Source: JAIVJZ01 sp036386515 (lineage in GTDB: Bacteria; Acidobacteriota; Blastocatellia; Pyrinomonadales; Pyrinomonadaceae). From it: 64,000 nt of DNA. This document shows positions 7,873 through 16,400 of the stretch, piece after piece; within the stretch, counting starts at the first letter, position 1; every line of letters starts with the position of its first letter. The stretch lies in the NCBI GenBank assembly GCA_036386515.1, contig DASVVO010000060.1, positions 10,566-74,565 on the forward strand, read 5' to 3'. The position numbers were made by a program, and so were the translations under genes. Under the pieces are notes generated by a model. That model saw only the letters and a list, made by a program, of their open reading frames with translations, searched no databases and was not told the origin of the DNA.

Positions 7873-8187
7873 GTGAAGGCTTCGGAAGTTTCTGAACTAA
7901 TCGAGCGCGAGATAAACGGCGACTGGTCGCTTTCAAACGCGCACGGAGTTGACCTGCGCCGGTGCTTGGTCGCCCCGACCGTCCGAGTTTACGAGGACTG
8001 TTTGAGAGACGGCGAGACGCTGGAATTGTGGCTCGTGCTGGAAGAAACGCCGGAGGATGAATCGGGATACAAAATCGTCTTTAACGAAAAGTCGGGCGCG
8101 TTCGGGCTGGCGATGAGAGATGTTCACGACCGCGATATCTACTTAGGCCCCCACGGAACGTTTCTCGCCACGCTTGCAGGTATGTGA
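7873..8187 (+). CDS. Hypothetical small cytoplasmic protein (104 aa)
   Basis: No family recognised. GTG 7873 is chosen because GGGGGGCGAG lies just upstream and the following sequence (VKASEVSELIEREINGDWSL) is the first that looks protein-like; further upstream the frame runs through the S41 coding region. The protein has no signal or membrane segment, ends with GPHGTFLATLAGM, and reads as a compact alpha/beta domain (VRVYEDCLRDGETLELWLVLEET). It starts 20 nt after the S41 gene and is in the same direction, so it may be cotranscribed. ATG-less start and lack of homologue recognition keep confidence moderate. Confidence 0.6.
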   Translation: MKASEVSELIEREINGDWSLSNAHGVDLRRCLVAPTVRVYEDCLRDGETLELWLVLEETPEDESGYKIVFNEKSGAFGLAMRDVHDRDIYLGPHGTFLATLAGM

Positions 8188-8248
8188 CGCTCTGCGGGCA
8201 GCCGTGTCCTTCTTTAATTCTTAATCGCCCCCGATCCGCCCCCTCCGC

Positions 8249-8276
8249 TTTCCCTTTTTCCGTTCCCCTTTTAATA
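8249..8276 (+). repeat. Possible degenerate heptad half-element upstream of the MgtE_N/CBS gene
   Basis: A pyrimidine tract (TTTCCCTTTTTCCGTTCCCC within it) resembles the 3' arms at 6571-6600 and 62664-62700 and ends close to the ATG at 8284, which has no Shine-Dalgarno. No purine partner arm is seen. It could simply be a pyrimidine-rich leader. Confidence 0.35.
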
Positions 8277-8283
8277 TCCGTTC

Positions 8284-9522
8284 ATGCTCTACCTGTCGCA
8301 AGTTTTGCGTCGCCCCGTGCGCGACGTGGAAGGCCGCCCCGTGGCCTCGATCAAGGATGTCATCGTGCGGCTCGGCGAAGACCACCCGCCGGTGACGGGG
8401 CTGGTCGCGCGCCACATGCGGCGCGACATCTTTCTGCCGCGCACGCGCGTCGCACGCTTCGGCGAGGCGGGCGCGCAACTCAACTTCGACCTCCTCGACC
8501 TGCGCGACTTCAAACGGCGCGAGAACGAAGTCCTGCTCGCGCGCGACGTGCTCGACAAGCAGTTGATCGACGTGGACGGCAAACGCGTCGTGCGCGTCAA
8601 CGACGTGCAGTTGATCGAAGTGGCGGGCGAGTGGCGCGTGACGGGCGCGGACGTGAGTTTGCAGGGACTCTGGCGCAGGCTCGCGCCCGCGGGATTTTTC
8701 GGCAGCCGCCGCCCCGTCGAAGTGATCGACTGGGCGGACGTAGGATACCTGGCGACGGACGCGGCCGAGGTGCGTTTGAAGTCGTCGGGCGATAAGTTGT
8801 CGCGCCTGCATCCGGTCGAGATCGCGCGGCTCGCGGAGTCTCTGTCATACCGGCAGGGCGCGGAGGTGGTCGCCGCGCTCGACGACGAGACGGCCGCCGA
8901 AACTTTGGAAGAGATGCCCGACCAGAGTCAGGCGCGCATCATCGGCGACATGGACAAGGAGCGCGCCGCCGACATCCTCGAATGGATGTCGCCCGACGAG
9001 GCGGCCGACGTGCTCGGCGATCTGCCCGAAGCCACCGCCGAGGATTTGCTCAACCGCATGGAGGGCGAGGAGAAGACCGACGTGGCCGAACTTCTCCACT
9101 ACGAAGACGACACGGCGGGCGGCCTCATGACCAACGAGTTCATCACGCTCCCGCAAGGCCTGACCGTCGGCGAAGCCCTCGCCACCCTGCGCGAGATGGC
9201 CGAGACGCCGAACATGATCTATTACCTCTACGTCGTCGAACGCGAAGGCTCCTGGAAACTCTCCGGCGTGATCGCCCTGCGCAGCCTCATCCTCGCAGAC
9301 CCCGCCGCCCCGCTCGAACACGTCATGCGCGACGAGTTTCAACACGCACACCCCGACGATTCCGCGAAGGACGTGGCGCACAAGATCGCCGAATACAACC
9401 TGCTCGCCCTGCCCGTCGTGGACGACCTCGGCGAGATCGCGGGGATAGTCACCGTTGACGACGCGATGGAGTTGTTATTGCCGAAAGGCTGGCGGCAACG
9501 CCTGCCCCGACTGTTCGGCTGA
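8284..9522 (+). CDS. Soluble PRC-barrel / MgtE_N / CBS-pair protein
   Basis: Probably a cytoplasmic Mg2+-responsive regulator or partner of the Nramp-like transporter downstream. Visible layout: two PRC-barrel-like segments (residues 1-60 and 85-155), a superhelical MgtE_N domain (about 178-290, LHPVEIARLAESLSYRQGAE ... DDTAGGLM) and two CBS motifs (about 285-405, ending GEIAGIVTVDDAMELLLP). The transmembrane channel domain of MgtE is absent, so it is not itself a transporter. 412 aa. ATG 8284 is the first good start; the leader is pyrimidine-rich. Pairing of such soluble MgtE_N/CBS proteins with Nramp-family genes is known in several phyla; here the two are separated by an HNH gene. Confidence 0.85.
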   Translation: MLYLSQVLRRPVRDVEGRPVASIKDVIVRLGEDHPPVTGLVARHMRRDIFLPRTRVARFGEAGAQLNFDLLDLRDFKRRENEVLLARDVLDKQLIDVDGKRVVRVNDVQLIEVAGEWRVTGADVSLQGLWRRLAPAGFFGSRRPVEVIDWADVGYLATDAAEVRLKSSGDKLSRLHPVEIARLAESLSYRQGAEVVAALDDETAAETLEEMPDQSQARIIGDMDKERAADILEWMSPDEAADVLGDLPEATAEDLLNRMEGEEKTDVAELLHYEDDTAGGLMTNEFITLPQGLTVGEALATLREMAETPNMIYYLYVVEREGSWKLSGVIALRSLILADPAAPLEHVMRDEFQHAHPDDSAKDVAHKIAEYNLLALPVVDDLGEIAGIVTVDDAMELLLPKGWRQRLPRLFG

Positions 9523-9537
9523 GGGAGAAGCGTTAAA

Positions 9538-9984
9538 GTGAAATTCAATTGTTCAGAGGATCAAGACTATTTTCGGACATTACTGTGTGAAGACGACGAA
9601 GACTTTGATAGATACGAATCTTTGTTTGATGTCGGGCGAGAGCCTAAAGTGAAGCGTGATGAGTTTAACCGAATCAGAGGACGTATTTTGAATCAGTTAA
9701 AAGAACAATATGGGCTTACCTGTCAATTAGGATATGCGGATATATGTGACATCAATAGTGGAGTGGAGGTGGATCATATTATTCCTCTTTCTTCTAACAA
9801 ATTGAATAAAGAACTAAGAAACTTGCCCCCACTTGAGAAAGGTAAAAAAGTTCCGAGTCAAAGTCTAGGCTCAAACCATTTGAATAACCTTGCCATAGCA
9901 TGTAAGAAATGTAACGCGCATAAGAAACATCGCTTGCTCAGTAAATCCGAGATTAAAAGGATACTTGCCACCAAAGGCGTTTGA
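9538..9984 (+). CDS. HNH endonuclease-like protein, AT-rich insertion
   Basis: An HNH/McrA-type nuclease domain is supported by a zinc-like Cys pair (CQLGYADIC, about residues 61-69), GVEVDHIIPLSSN (catalytic DH) and NNLAIACKKCNAHKKHR. The protein is 148 aa, starting at GTG 9538 sixteen nt after the upstream stop. The gene is visibly AT-rich and uses codons such as TTA, AGA and AAA unlike its neighbours, so it was probably acquired recently. It splits the MgtE_N/CBS gene from the Nramp-like gene. It could be a homing-type or selfish nuclease, or a small defence nuclease; no intron or intein boundary was found. Confidence 0.82.
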   Translation: MKFNCSEDQDYFRTLLCEDDEDFDRYESLFDVGREPKVKRDEFNRIRGRILNQLKEQYGLTCQLGYADICDINSGVEVDHIIPLSSNKLNKELRNLPPLEKGKKVPSQSLGSNHLNNLAIACKKCNAHKKHRLLSKSEIKRILATKGV

Positions 9985-10038
9985 GTTTCCATTAGCTATC
10001 GACCCAAAGAGTTCTTATGAACGACGGAGAACCTCCTA

Positions 10039-11358
10039 GTGGCCGTGTCGCGTACAGATGTGCGGGAGATGAGTCGTCGCCTGTGGCGCGACGGGTCGCG
10101 GCGTGTGCGGCGCGCGGTGGAGCGGCGCACCGGCTTTCTCGCCTATCTCGCCGTGATCGGGCCGGGGATGATCGCCGCCAACGCGGGCAACGACGCGGGC
10201 GGCATCGCCACCTATTCGACCTCGGGCGCGGAGTTCGGCTACACGCTGCTCTGGACGTTTCTGCCCATCCTCATCGCGCTCGGCCTCGTGCAGGAGATGT
10301 GCGCGCGGATGGGCGTGGTGACGGGCAAGGGGTTGGCCGACTTGATCCGCGAGCGTTTCGGCGTGCGCTGGACGATGGTCGTGATGATGGCTCTGCTCGT
10401 GGCGAACGCGGGCGTAACCGTCTCGGAGTTCGTCGGCATCGCGGCGGCGACGGAGTTGTTCGGCGTGCCGCGACAAATATCGGTGCCGCTCGCCGCGCTC
10501 TCGGTGTGGTGGCTCGTCGTGAAGGGATCGTACCGGCGGGTCGAGCGCGTCTTCCTCGTCATGTCGCTCGTCTTCCTCGGCTACATCGTCTCGGCCTTCC
10601 TGGCGCGCCCGGAATGGAGCGAGGTGGCGCGGCAGATGGCGCGCCCGTCGTTTCGTTACGATAACCACTACCTGTTCACGCTCATCGCCCTGATCGGCAC
10701 GACCATCTCGCCCTACATGCAGGTCTTCGTGCAGTCGTCGGTGGTGGAGAAGGGCGTCGGGCGCGAGAGCTACAAACTGGTGCGCGCGGACGTGTGGGTC
10801 GGGACGCTCTTTGCCATGTCCATCGCGTTCTTCATCGTCATCTCGACGGCGGCGACGCTCGGCTCGCAGGGCGGCTACGCGGGCAGCATCGAGACGGCGG
10901 CCGACGCCGCGCGCGCCCTCGTCCCGCTCGCGGGCGAATACGCCGGTCTGCTTTTCGCCGTCGGACTCTTCGGCGCGTCCATGCTCGCGGCGGGCGTGCT
11001 GCCGCTCGCCACCGCCTATTCGATCAGCGAGGCGTTGGGGTTCGAGAAAGGCGTCTCGCGCAGTTTTCGCGAAGCCCCGATCTTTATCGGCATCTTCACC
11101 TTCCTGATCGCCGTGGGCGCGCTCATCGCGATCATTCCGGGGCTGCCCCTGATGCGCGTGCTCGTCGTCACGCAGTTTATCAACGGCCTCCTGCTGCCCG
11201 TCATGCTCGTCGCTATCCTGCGCCTGGCGGGCGACCGTCAATTGATGGGTGAATACGCCAACGGCGCGGTCTATAATGTGCTGGCGTGGCTGACGGTGTT
11301 GATCGTCTCCGCGCTCTCGCTCGTGTTGGTCGCCAAGACCGTGTTCGGCGAACCGTAA
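10039..11358 (+). CDS. Nramp-related divalent metal transporter (Mg-type candidate)
   Basis: Integral membrane protein, 439 aa, about 11 transmembrane helices, Nramp/SLC11 fold. TM1 reads GPGMIAANAGNDAGG where canonical MntH has a DPGN motif: Asp is kept, Asn is replaced by Gly. TM6 reads IGTTISPYMQVF where MntH has ATxMPH: Ala to Thr, Met to Ser, His to Tyr. Loss of the Met and Asn ligands resembles the Nramp-related Mg2+ transporters (NRMT) rather than Mn/Fe transporters; this is from memory of those families. GTG 10039 has GGAG 9 nt upstream; a later in-frame ATG at 10069 has poor spacing. Upstream partner is the soluble MgtE_N/CBS protein. Confidence 0.85.
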   Translation: MAVSRTDVREMSRRLWRDGSRRVRRAVERRTGFLAYLAVIGPGMIAANAGNDAGGIATYSTSGAEFGYTLLWTFLPILIALGLVQEMCARMGVVTGKGLADLIRERFGVRWTMVVMMALLVANAGVTVSEFVGIAAATELFGVPRQISVPLAALSVWWLVVKGSYRRVERVFLVMSLVFLGYIVSAFLARPEWSEVARQMARPSFRYDNHYLFTLIALIGTTISPYMQVFVQSSVVEKGVGRESYKLVRADVWVGTLFAMSIAFFIVISTAATLGSQGGYAGSIETAADAARALVPLAGEYAGLLFAVGLFGASMLAAGVLPLATAYSISEALGFEKGVSRSFREAPIFIGIFTFLIAVGALIAIIPGLPLMRVLVVTQFINGLLLPVMLVAILRLAGDRQLMGEYANGAVYNVLAWLTVLIVSALSLVLVAKTVFGEP

Positions 11359-11429
11359 GAGCGTCGCCGCCGCACGCTGCCGGCGAATCTTCCCTGAACG
11401 ATACGCGGTTGACCTTCGGACGCTTCAAG

Positions 11430-12860
11430 ATGAGTAGCTCCCGTCTCAAAAAACAACTCGCACTCCCCCTCGCCGCGACCGCGACGTTTGCCGTCCTGCT
11501 CTATCTCGTCCTGCCTTCCTTCGCACCGCCTTCACCAATCGAGAACTGGAGGGCGAACGCGCCCGGCTTCTACTGGGTGCAGTTGCTCGCCAAGATCGCC
11601 CTGTGGCTCAGCCTCATGTTCGTCGGCGTGCGGCTCGCCGGTGCGTTTCTCTTCGACGTGGTTTTCCGCCTCCGCAAAGGCCGCGAAGCGCCGAGCCTCA
11701 TACGCGACCTGTTCTCCATCATCGCCTACATACTGATCGCCGCGTTCATCCTGAAACATTTTTTCGACCTCTCGCTCGGCGCGCTCCTGTCGGGGTCTGC
11801 CCTGCTCGGCGTCATCCTCGGCCTCGCGCTGCAAGACACGCTCGGCAACCTCTTCTCCGGCATCTCGCTCCATGCCGACAAGCCTTTCGAGGTGGGCGAC
11901 GTGATCACGGTCGGCAAGTGGGTCGGCGTCGTCGAGAGCGTCACGTGGAGGGCGGCGAAGATCAGGACGTTCACCAACCACTTCGTGCTGCTCAGCAACA
12001 GCCAGATCGCCAAGGAGGCCATCGAGGTCTGCCCGCGCGACAACCCGAACGCCCGCCTCGTCTTCTTCAACGCCCTCTACGCGCACTCGCCCGACCAGGT
12101 GATCCGCGTCGTGCGCGCCGCCATCCGCGAGACAGAGAACGTGCGTCGCCAGCCCGCGCCCATCGTCCGCATACGCAACCTCGGCGACTTTGCCGTGGAC
12201 TACGAAATCAAGTACTGGCTGGAGGATTACGTCCTGCACAACGACACGGACGCGCTCCTGCGCCAGCGCGTCTGGTACGCCTTCAAACGCGCGGGGCTGC
12301 AATTCGCCTACCCCACGCAGACGCTCTACCTGGAGCGTCCGAAAATTGCCTCCACCCCGGCGGCGAATGCCGAAACGCTGACGGGTCGCCTCTCCGCCAC
12401 GGACATCTTCGCCCCGCTCAACGCGGACGAGCTTTCCCAACTCGTCTGCGCCTCCCGCAGCCACACCTACGCGCCCGGCGAAACCATCATCCGCGCGGGC
12501 GAAGAGGGCGATTCGATGTTCGTCGTGCATCACGGCAACGTCGCCGTGCAGATTGACGACAACGGCCGGCCGCGCACCGTCGCCACGCTCGGCGAGGGCG
12601 ACTTTTTCGGGGAGATGGCGCTGTTCACGGGCGAACCGCGCTCGGCTCACGTCGTCGCCGCCGCGGAGACCGAAGTGCTCGAAATCGGCCACGAGGCGAT
12701 GAAATCCGTCTTCGAGTCCAACCCGCTCCTCGCCGAAACGCTCGGCCAGACCATCGCGCACCGCCGCGCCGGACTCACCGCCTCCGCCGGAAGTGAAGAC
12801 CGGGAGAAGGTTTCGGCGGGTCTCATCTCGTCCATTAAACGATTCTTTAGATTAGACTAA
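11430..12860 (+). CDS. MscS-family channel with C-terminal cyclic-nucleotide-binding domain
   Basis: Small-conductance mechanosensitive channel homologue in which the cytoplasmic end is fused to a cNMP-binding domain (bCNG-type architecture). Three transmembrane helices occupy about residues 12-125, the pore helix being GALLSGSALLGVILGLALQD; the MscS beta domain follows (HADKPFEVGDVITVGKWVGV). The cNMP domain covers about 330-455, with EMALFTGEPRSAHV containing the Glu and Arg that contact the cyclic phosphate. ATG 11430 begins a plausible N terminus (MSSSRLKKQLALPLAATATF); earlier in-frame codons overlap the transporter gene. 476 aa. Such channels may be gated by ligand rather than tension. 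Confidence 0.9.
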   Translation: MSSSRLKKQLALPLAATATFAVLLYLVLPSFAPPSPIENWRANAPGFYWVQLLAKIALWLSLMFVGVRLAGAFLFDVVFRLRKGREAPSLIRDLFSIIAYILIAAFILKHFFDLSLGALLSGSALLGVILGLALQDTLGNLFSGISLHADKPFEVGDVITVGKWVGVVESVTWRAAKIRTFTNHFVLLSNSQIAKEAIEVCPRDNPNARLVFFNALYAHSPDQVIRVVRAAIRETENVRRQPAPIVRIRNLGDFAVDYEIKYWLEDYVLHNDTDALLRQRVWYAFKRAGLQFAYPTQTLYLERPKIASTPAANAETLTGRLSATDIFAPLNADELSQLVCASRSHTYAPGETIIRAGEEGDSMFVVHHGNVAVQIDDNGRPRTVATLGEGDFFGEMALFTGEPRSAHVVAAAETEVLEIGHEAMKSVFESNPLLAETLGQTIAHRRAGLTASAGSEDREKVSAGLISSIKRFFRLD

Positions 12861-12932
12861 GCGCATTTCACGCGCGCCCTCCAAGCCTCTCCGGGGCGAA
12901 CTCCGGGGGTGAAAATTTTTTGCTTTCGATAC

Positions 12933-12961
12933 TTGACAAGAGCGGACTCAGATATTATTAT
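12933..12961 (+). promoter_or_regulatory. Sigma70-type promoter for hsp20
   Basis: TTGACA at 12933-12938 and TATTAT at 12956-12961 are separated by 17 nt. Transcription would start near 12968, leaving a leader of about 98 nt before the ATG at 13066. Confidence 0.72.
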
Positions 12962-13033
12962 TTCGACACGCTCAAAGGTTGACGGCCTGCGGTTCAGTCG
13001 CGCCGGAGACTCGTTTGGGCGTCCAGCAAATAA

Positions 13034-13056
13034 CTTTTTGTTGAGTTAAGAGGAGG
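13034..13056 (+). promoter_or_regulatory. Possible fourU-like RNA thermometer at the hsp20 ribosome binding site
   Basis: CTTTTT at 13034-13039 can pair with AAGAGG at 13048-13053 (six pairs, two of them G-U) across an 8-nt loop, covering the first part of the Shine-Dalgarno AGGAGG (13051-13056). Weak stems of this kind are known to melt at heat-shock temperature. The stem is short, so this is only a candidate. Confidence 0.4.
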
Positions 13057-13065
13057 AATTACGTC

Positions 13066-13605
13066 ATGTCTATTACCCGTTACGACCCGTTCCGCGACCT
13101 GCGGATGCTGCAAGACGAAGTGAATCGCCTGTTTTCGAGCAACCTGTTGTCGTCCCGTTCCTTCGGCGACGAGGGCATCGCGCGCGGCGCGTGGGCGCCG
13201 ACCGTGGACATCTACGAGAACAAAGACCAGATCGTGCTCGAAGCCGAACTGCCGGGCATGAATCGAGAGGACTTTGAACTCTCCATCGAGAACAACGTGC
13301 TCACGCTGCGCGGCGAGCGTCGGTTCGAGAAGCGGGACGAATCGGACAATTATCACCGCGTCGAACGCTCTTACGGCTCGTTCACGCGCTCCTTCACGCT
13401 GCCGCAGACGGTCTCGCCGGAGAACGTGGCGGCCGAGTACAGGAACGGCGTGCTGCGCGTCGTGATGCAGAAGCGCGAAGAGGTGAAGGCGCGCCGCATC
13501 GAGATCGCGGGCGAGGGCGCGGCCGCGCCGAAGACGATCGAAGCGAAGGCCGGGGAGTCCGGCACGGCGGAGAACAAAGGTAAGAGTGCGACCGCCGGGA
13601 AGTAA
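13066..13605 (+). CDS. Small heat shock protein, Hsp20 family
   Basis: ATP-independent holdase with an alpha-crystallin domain at about residues 43-145: WAPTVDIYENKDQIVLEAEL, LPGMNREDFELSIENNVLTL, RGERRFEKRDE, and the hallmark AAEYRNGVLRVVMQK. The N-terminal arm (MSITRYDPFRDLRMLQDEVN) is typical of bacterial class A sHsps. A 30-residue Ala/Gly/Lys tail replaces a clear IxI motif. 179 aa. AGGAGG at 13051-13056 sets the ATG at 13066. It heads the proteostasis cluster hsp20-clpB-hsp20-grpE-groL and has its own promoter; no CIRCE operator is seen. Confidence 0.93.
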   Translation: MSITRYDPFRDLRMLQDEVNRLFSSNLLSSRSFGDEGIARGAWAPTVDIYENKDQIVLEAELPGMNREDFELSIENNVLTLRGERRFEKRDESDNYHRVERSYGSFTRSFTLPQTVSPENVAAEYRNGVLRVVMQKREEVKARRIEIAGEGAAAPKTIEAKAGESGTAENKGKSATAGK

Positions 13606-13627
13606 GACGGAACAAGCATCGGTGATA

Positions 13628-13676
13628 GACGCGCGGAACGATGAGCGGTGAACTCATTCATCGTTCCGCGCGCGTC
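13628..13676 (+). repeat. Strong hairpin between hsp20 and clpB
   Basis: Arms 13628-13644 and 13658-13676 pair over 17 bp with a 2-nt CG bulge and a 13-nt loop. No U-tract follows. It may act as an mRNA stabiliser or processing site that sets the hsp20:clpB ratio. It is not heptad-based, unlike many other intergenic stems here. Confidence 0.7.
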
Positions 13677-13698
13677 GGTTGTAAGGGTTCGGTAAATT

Positions 13699-16293
13699 AT
13701 GCGTCTAGAACGTTTCACACTGCGCGGGCAGGAAGCCATCCAGACGGCCATCGAGCAGGCCGAGCGCAACCAGCATCAACAGGTCGAGCCGGAACACCTG
13801 CTCGTCGCCATGCTCGAACAGCCCGAGGGCATCGTGCGCCCGCTGCTCGGCAAACTCGGCGCGAACCTGCAAGTCGTCTTAAACGATGCCAACGCCGCGA
13901 TCAATCGCCTGCCGAAGGTGCAGGGCGGGCAGCAGTATTTCAGCCCGCGCCTGACGCAGATTTTCACGGCCGCGCAGAAGCAGGCCGAGCGGATGCAGGA
14001 CGAGTACATCTCGACCGAGCACCTGCTGCTCGCCATCCTGGAGGAAAAGGACGGCACGGCCGGACGCATCCTGCGCCAGCACGGCGTCAACCGCGAAGAC
14101 CTGACGAAGGTGGTCGGCGAGATGCGCGGCGATTCGCGCATCACGGATCAGAACGCCGAGGCCAACTATCAAGCCCTCTCGAAATATGCGAAAGACCTGA
14201 CCGACCTCGCCCGCCAGGGCAAGCTCGACCCCGTCATCGGCCGCGACGACGAGATACGCCGCACGATCCAAGTCCTGTCCCGGCGCACGAAGAACAATCC
14301 GGTCTTGATCGGCGAACCGGGCGTCGGCAAGACGGCCATCGTCGAAGGACTCGCGCAGCGCATCATCTCCGGCGACGTGCCGGAGACTTTGCGCAACAAG
14401 CGGCTCGTCGGATTAGACCTCGGCTCGATGCTCGCGGGCGCGAAATATCGCGGCGAGTTCGAGGATCGTTTGAAGGCGGTCTTGAAGGAGATCGAGAACG
14501 CGAAGGGGCAGATCGTCCTCTTCATCGACGAACTGCACACGCTCGTCGGGGCGGGCGCAGCCGAGGGCGCGATCGACGCGTCGAACATGTTGAAGCCCGC
14601 GCTGGCGCGCGGCGAGTTGCGCTGCGTCGGCGCGACGACTCTCAACGAGTACAAGAAGCACATCGAAAAAGACGCCGCGCTCGAACGCCGTTTCCAGCAG
14701 GTCTACGTCGGCGAGCCGACCGTGGAGGACACGATCGCCATCCTGCGCGGTTTGAAGGAGCGTTACGAAGTTCACCACGGCGTGCGGATCAAAGACTCGG
14801 CCATCGTCGCGGCGGCCACGCTCTCGAACCGCTACATCACGGATCGCTTCCTGCCCGACAAGGCCATCGACCTGATCGACGAATCCGCCTCGCGCCTCCG
14901 CATCGAGATCGACAGTTTGCCCGTCGAGATCGACGAACTGGAGCGCGAGACGACGCAGCTTGAGATCGAGAAACAGGCGTTGCAGCGCGAGACGGACGAG
15001 CGTTCGCAGGCGCGCCTGCGCGAGATCGAAGTCAAGATCGCGGACTTGCGCGAGCGCGCTTCGGGGATGAAGGCGCAGTGGCGTTCGGAGAAAGACATCA
15101 TCGAGCGCATCCGCAAGGCCAAGGAAGACCTCGAACAGATCAAGGTGCAGGCCGAGCAGTTCGAGCGCGCCGGCGACTACGGCAAGGTGGCCGAACTGCG
15201 CTACGGCACGGCCGTCGAACTGCAAAAGCAACTCGCGGAGGAGCACGCGAAACTCGCGGAGATACAGAAAGAGGGCGTCTATCTCAAGGAAGAGGTTGAC
15301 GAGGAAGACATCGCGCTCGTCGTGGCGAAGTGGACGGGCGTGCCCGTCGCCAAGATGCTCGAAGGCGAGATGCAGAAACTCGTGACGATGGAGGAACGCC
15401 TGCGCCTGCGCGTGATCGGGCAGGACGAGGCTCTGACGGCGGTCGCCAACGCCGTGCGCCGCGCGCGCGCCGGGCTGCAAGACCCGAACCGCCCCGTCGG
15501 CTCGTTCATCTTCCTCGGCCCGACGGGCGTCGGCAAGACCGAGACGGCGCGCGCCCTCGCCGAGTTTCTCTTCGACGACGAACGCTCGATGATCCGGCTC
15601 GACATGAGCGAGTACATGGAGAAGCACGCCGTGGCGCGCATGATCGGAGCGCCGCCCGGCTACATCGGCTACGAGGAAGGCGGGCAGTTGACCGAAGCCG
15701 TCAGGCGCAGACCCTACAGCGTCGTCCTCTTCGACGAGATCGAGAAGGCGCACCCGGACGTGTTCAACGTGCTCCTGCAAATCCTCGACGACGGCCGTTT
15801 GACCGATTCCAAGGGGCGCACCGTGGACTTCAAAAACACGGTCTTGATCATGACCTCGAACCTCGGCAGCCGGGAGATACAGGCGGCGGGCGGCGACGAG
15901 CGGCAGGTGCGCGAGGCGGTCTTGGAGGAATTGCGCGGCCACTTCAAGCCGGAGTTTCTCAACCGCATCGACGACGTGGTGATCTTCCACCAACTCTCGC
16001 GCGCCGAGATCGTCCAAATCATCGAGGTGCAACTCGAACGCCTGCGGCACATGCTCGCGGAACGCAACATCACGCTCGCGCTCGACGATTCGGCGCGCGA
16101 ACTGCTGGCGCGCGAGGGCTACGACCCGATGTACGGCGCGCGGCCGCTGAAACGCGCCATTCAGACGTTGCTCCAAAACCCGCTGGCCTCGCAACTCCTG
16201 CGCGGCGAGATCGCGCCCGGCCAAACCATACGCGTCTCCGCCGACGGCGACGCGCTCAGGTTCGCGAGCGAGTTGGCGGCGGCGACAGCGTAA
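13699..16293 (+). CDS. clpB: ATP-dependent disaggregase ClpB
   Basis: Hexameric Hsp100 unfoldase that works with DnaK/GrpE to rescue aggregates. The domains are in standard order: N domain (1-150), AAA1 with Walker A GEPGVGKT near residue 205 and pore loop AKYRGEFE, a coiled-coil middle domain (about 410-525), and AAA2 with GPTGVGKT near 607 and pore loop GAPPGYIGYEEGG. No ClpP-docking tripeptide is expected or seen. At 864 aa it is full length. ATG 13699 has only a weak ribosome binding site after the hairpin that follows hsp20. It is a useful internal control for the divergent Clp ATPase at 19845, whose pore loops are altered. Confidence 0.97.
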   Translation: MRLERFTLRGQEAIQTAIEQAERNQHQQVEPEHLLVAMLEQPEGIVRPLLGKLGANLQVVLNDANAAINRLPKVQGGQQYFSPRLTQIFTAAQKQAERMQDEYISTEHLLLAILEEKDGTAGRILRQHGVNREDLTKVVGEMRGDSRITDQNAEANYQALSKYAKDLTDLARQGKLDPVIGRDDEIRRTIQVLSRRTKNNPVLIGEPGVGKTAIVEGLAQRIISGDVPETLRNKRLVGLDLGSMLAGAKYRGEFEDRLKAVLKEIENAKGQIVLFIDELHTLVGAGAAEGAIDASNMLKPALARGELRCVGATTLNEYKKHIEKDAALERRFQQVYVGEPTVEDTIAILRGLKERYEVHHGVRIKDSAIVAAATLSNRYITDRFLPDKAIDLIDESASRLRIEIDSLPVEIDELERETTQLEIEKQALQRETDERSQARLREIEVKIADLRERASGMKAQWRSEKDIIERIRKAKEDLEQIKVQAEQFERAGDYGKVAELRYGTAVELQKQLAEEHAKLAEIQKEGVYLKEEVDEEDIALVVAKWTGVPVAKMLEGEMQKLVTMEERLRLRVIGQDEALTAVANAVRRARAGLQDPNRPVGSFIFLGPTGVGKTETARALAEFLFDDERSMIRLDMSEYMEKHAVARMIGAPPGYIGYEEGGQLTEAVRRRPYSVVLFDEIEKAHPDVFNVLLQILDDGRLTDSKGRTVDFKNTVLIMTSNLGSREIQAAGGDERQVREAVLEELRGHFKPEFLNRIDDVVIFHQLSRAEIVQIIEVQLERLRHMLAERNITLALDDSARELLAREGYDPMYGARPLKRAIQTLLQNPLASQLLRGEIAPGQTIRVSADGDALRFASELAAATA

Positions 16294-16298
16294 CAAAG

Positions 16299-16378
16299 AG
16301 ATGAGGGGTGAGGGACGAGGGAAAACAAATCCGGCCGGTTGGCCTGAGCGCGTTTCCTGATTCATCCCGCATCCTTTC
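16299..16378 (+). repeat. Degenerate heptad element E (GGGATGA type), clpB-hsp20
   Basis: GATGAGGGGTGAGGGACGAG-type heptads at 16299-16325 face a complementary-looking TTTCC-TGATTCATCCCGCATCC arm at 16353-16378. Pairing is poor, but the string TTTCCTGATTCATCCC is also found in element D, so it appears to be a decayed relative. Confidence 0.55.
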
Positions 16379-16400
16379 AAACAACCGGAGGTTTTATACC

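Noticed and set aside
12870..12920. Terminator after the MscS-cNMP gene
   Set aside because: GC-rich words before a T-run (GGGG..CTCC) form only a four-pair stem; not convincing.
14413..16380. Long open frame of 655 codons on the minus strand
   Set aside because: It lies opposite clpB, which has full domain conservation; long antisense frames are expected at this GC content, and its composition is His/Arg/Asp-rich without any motif.
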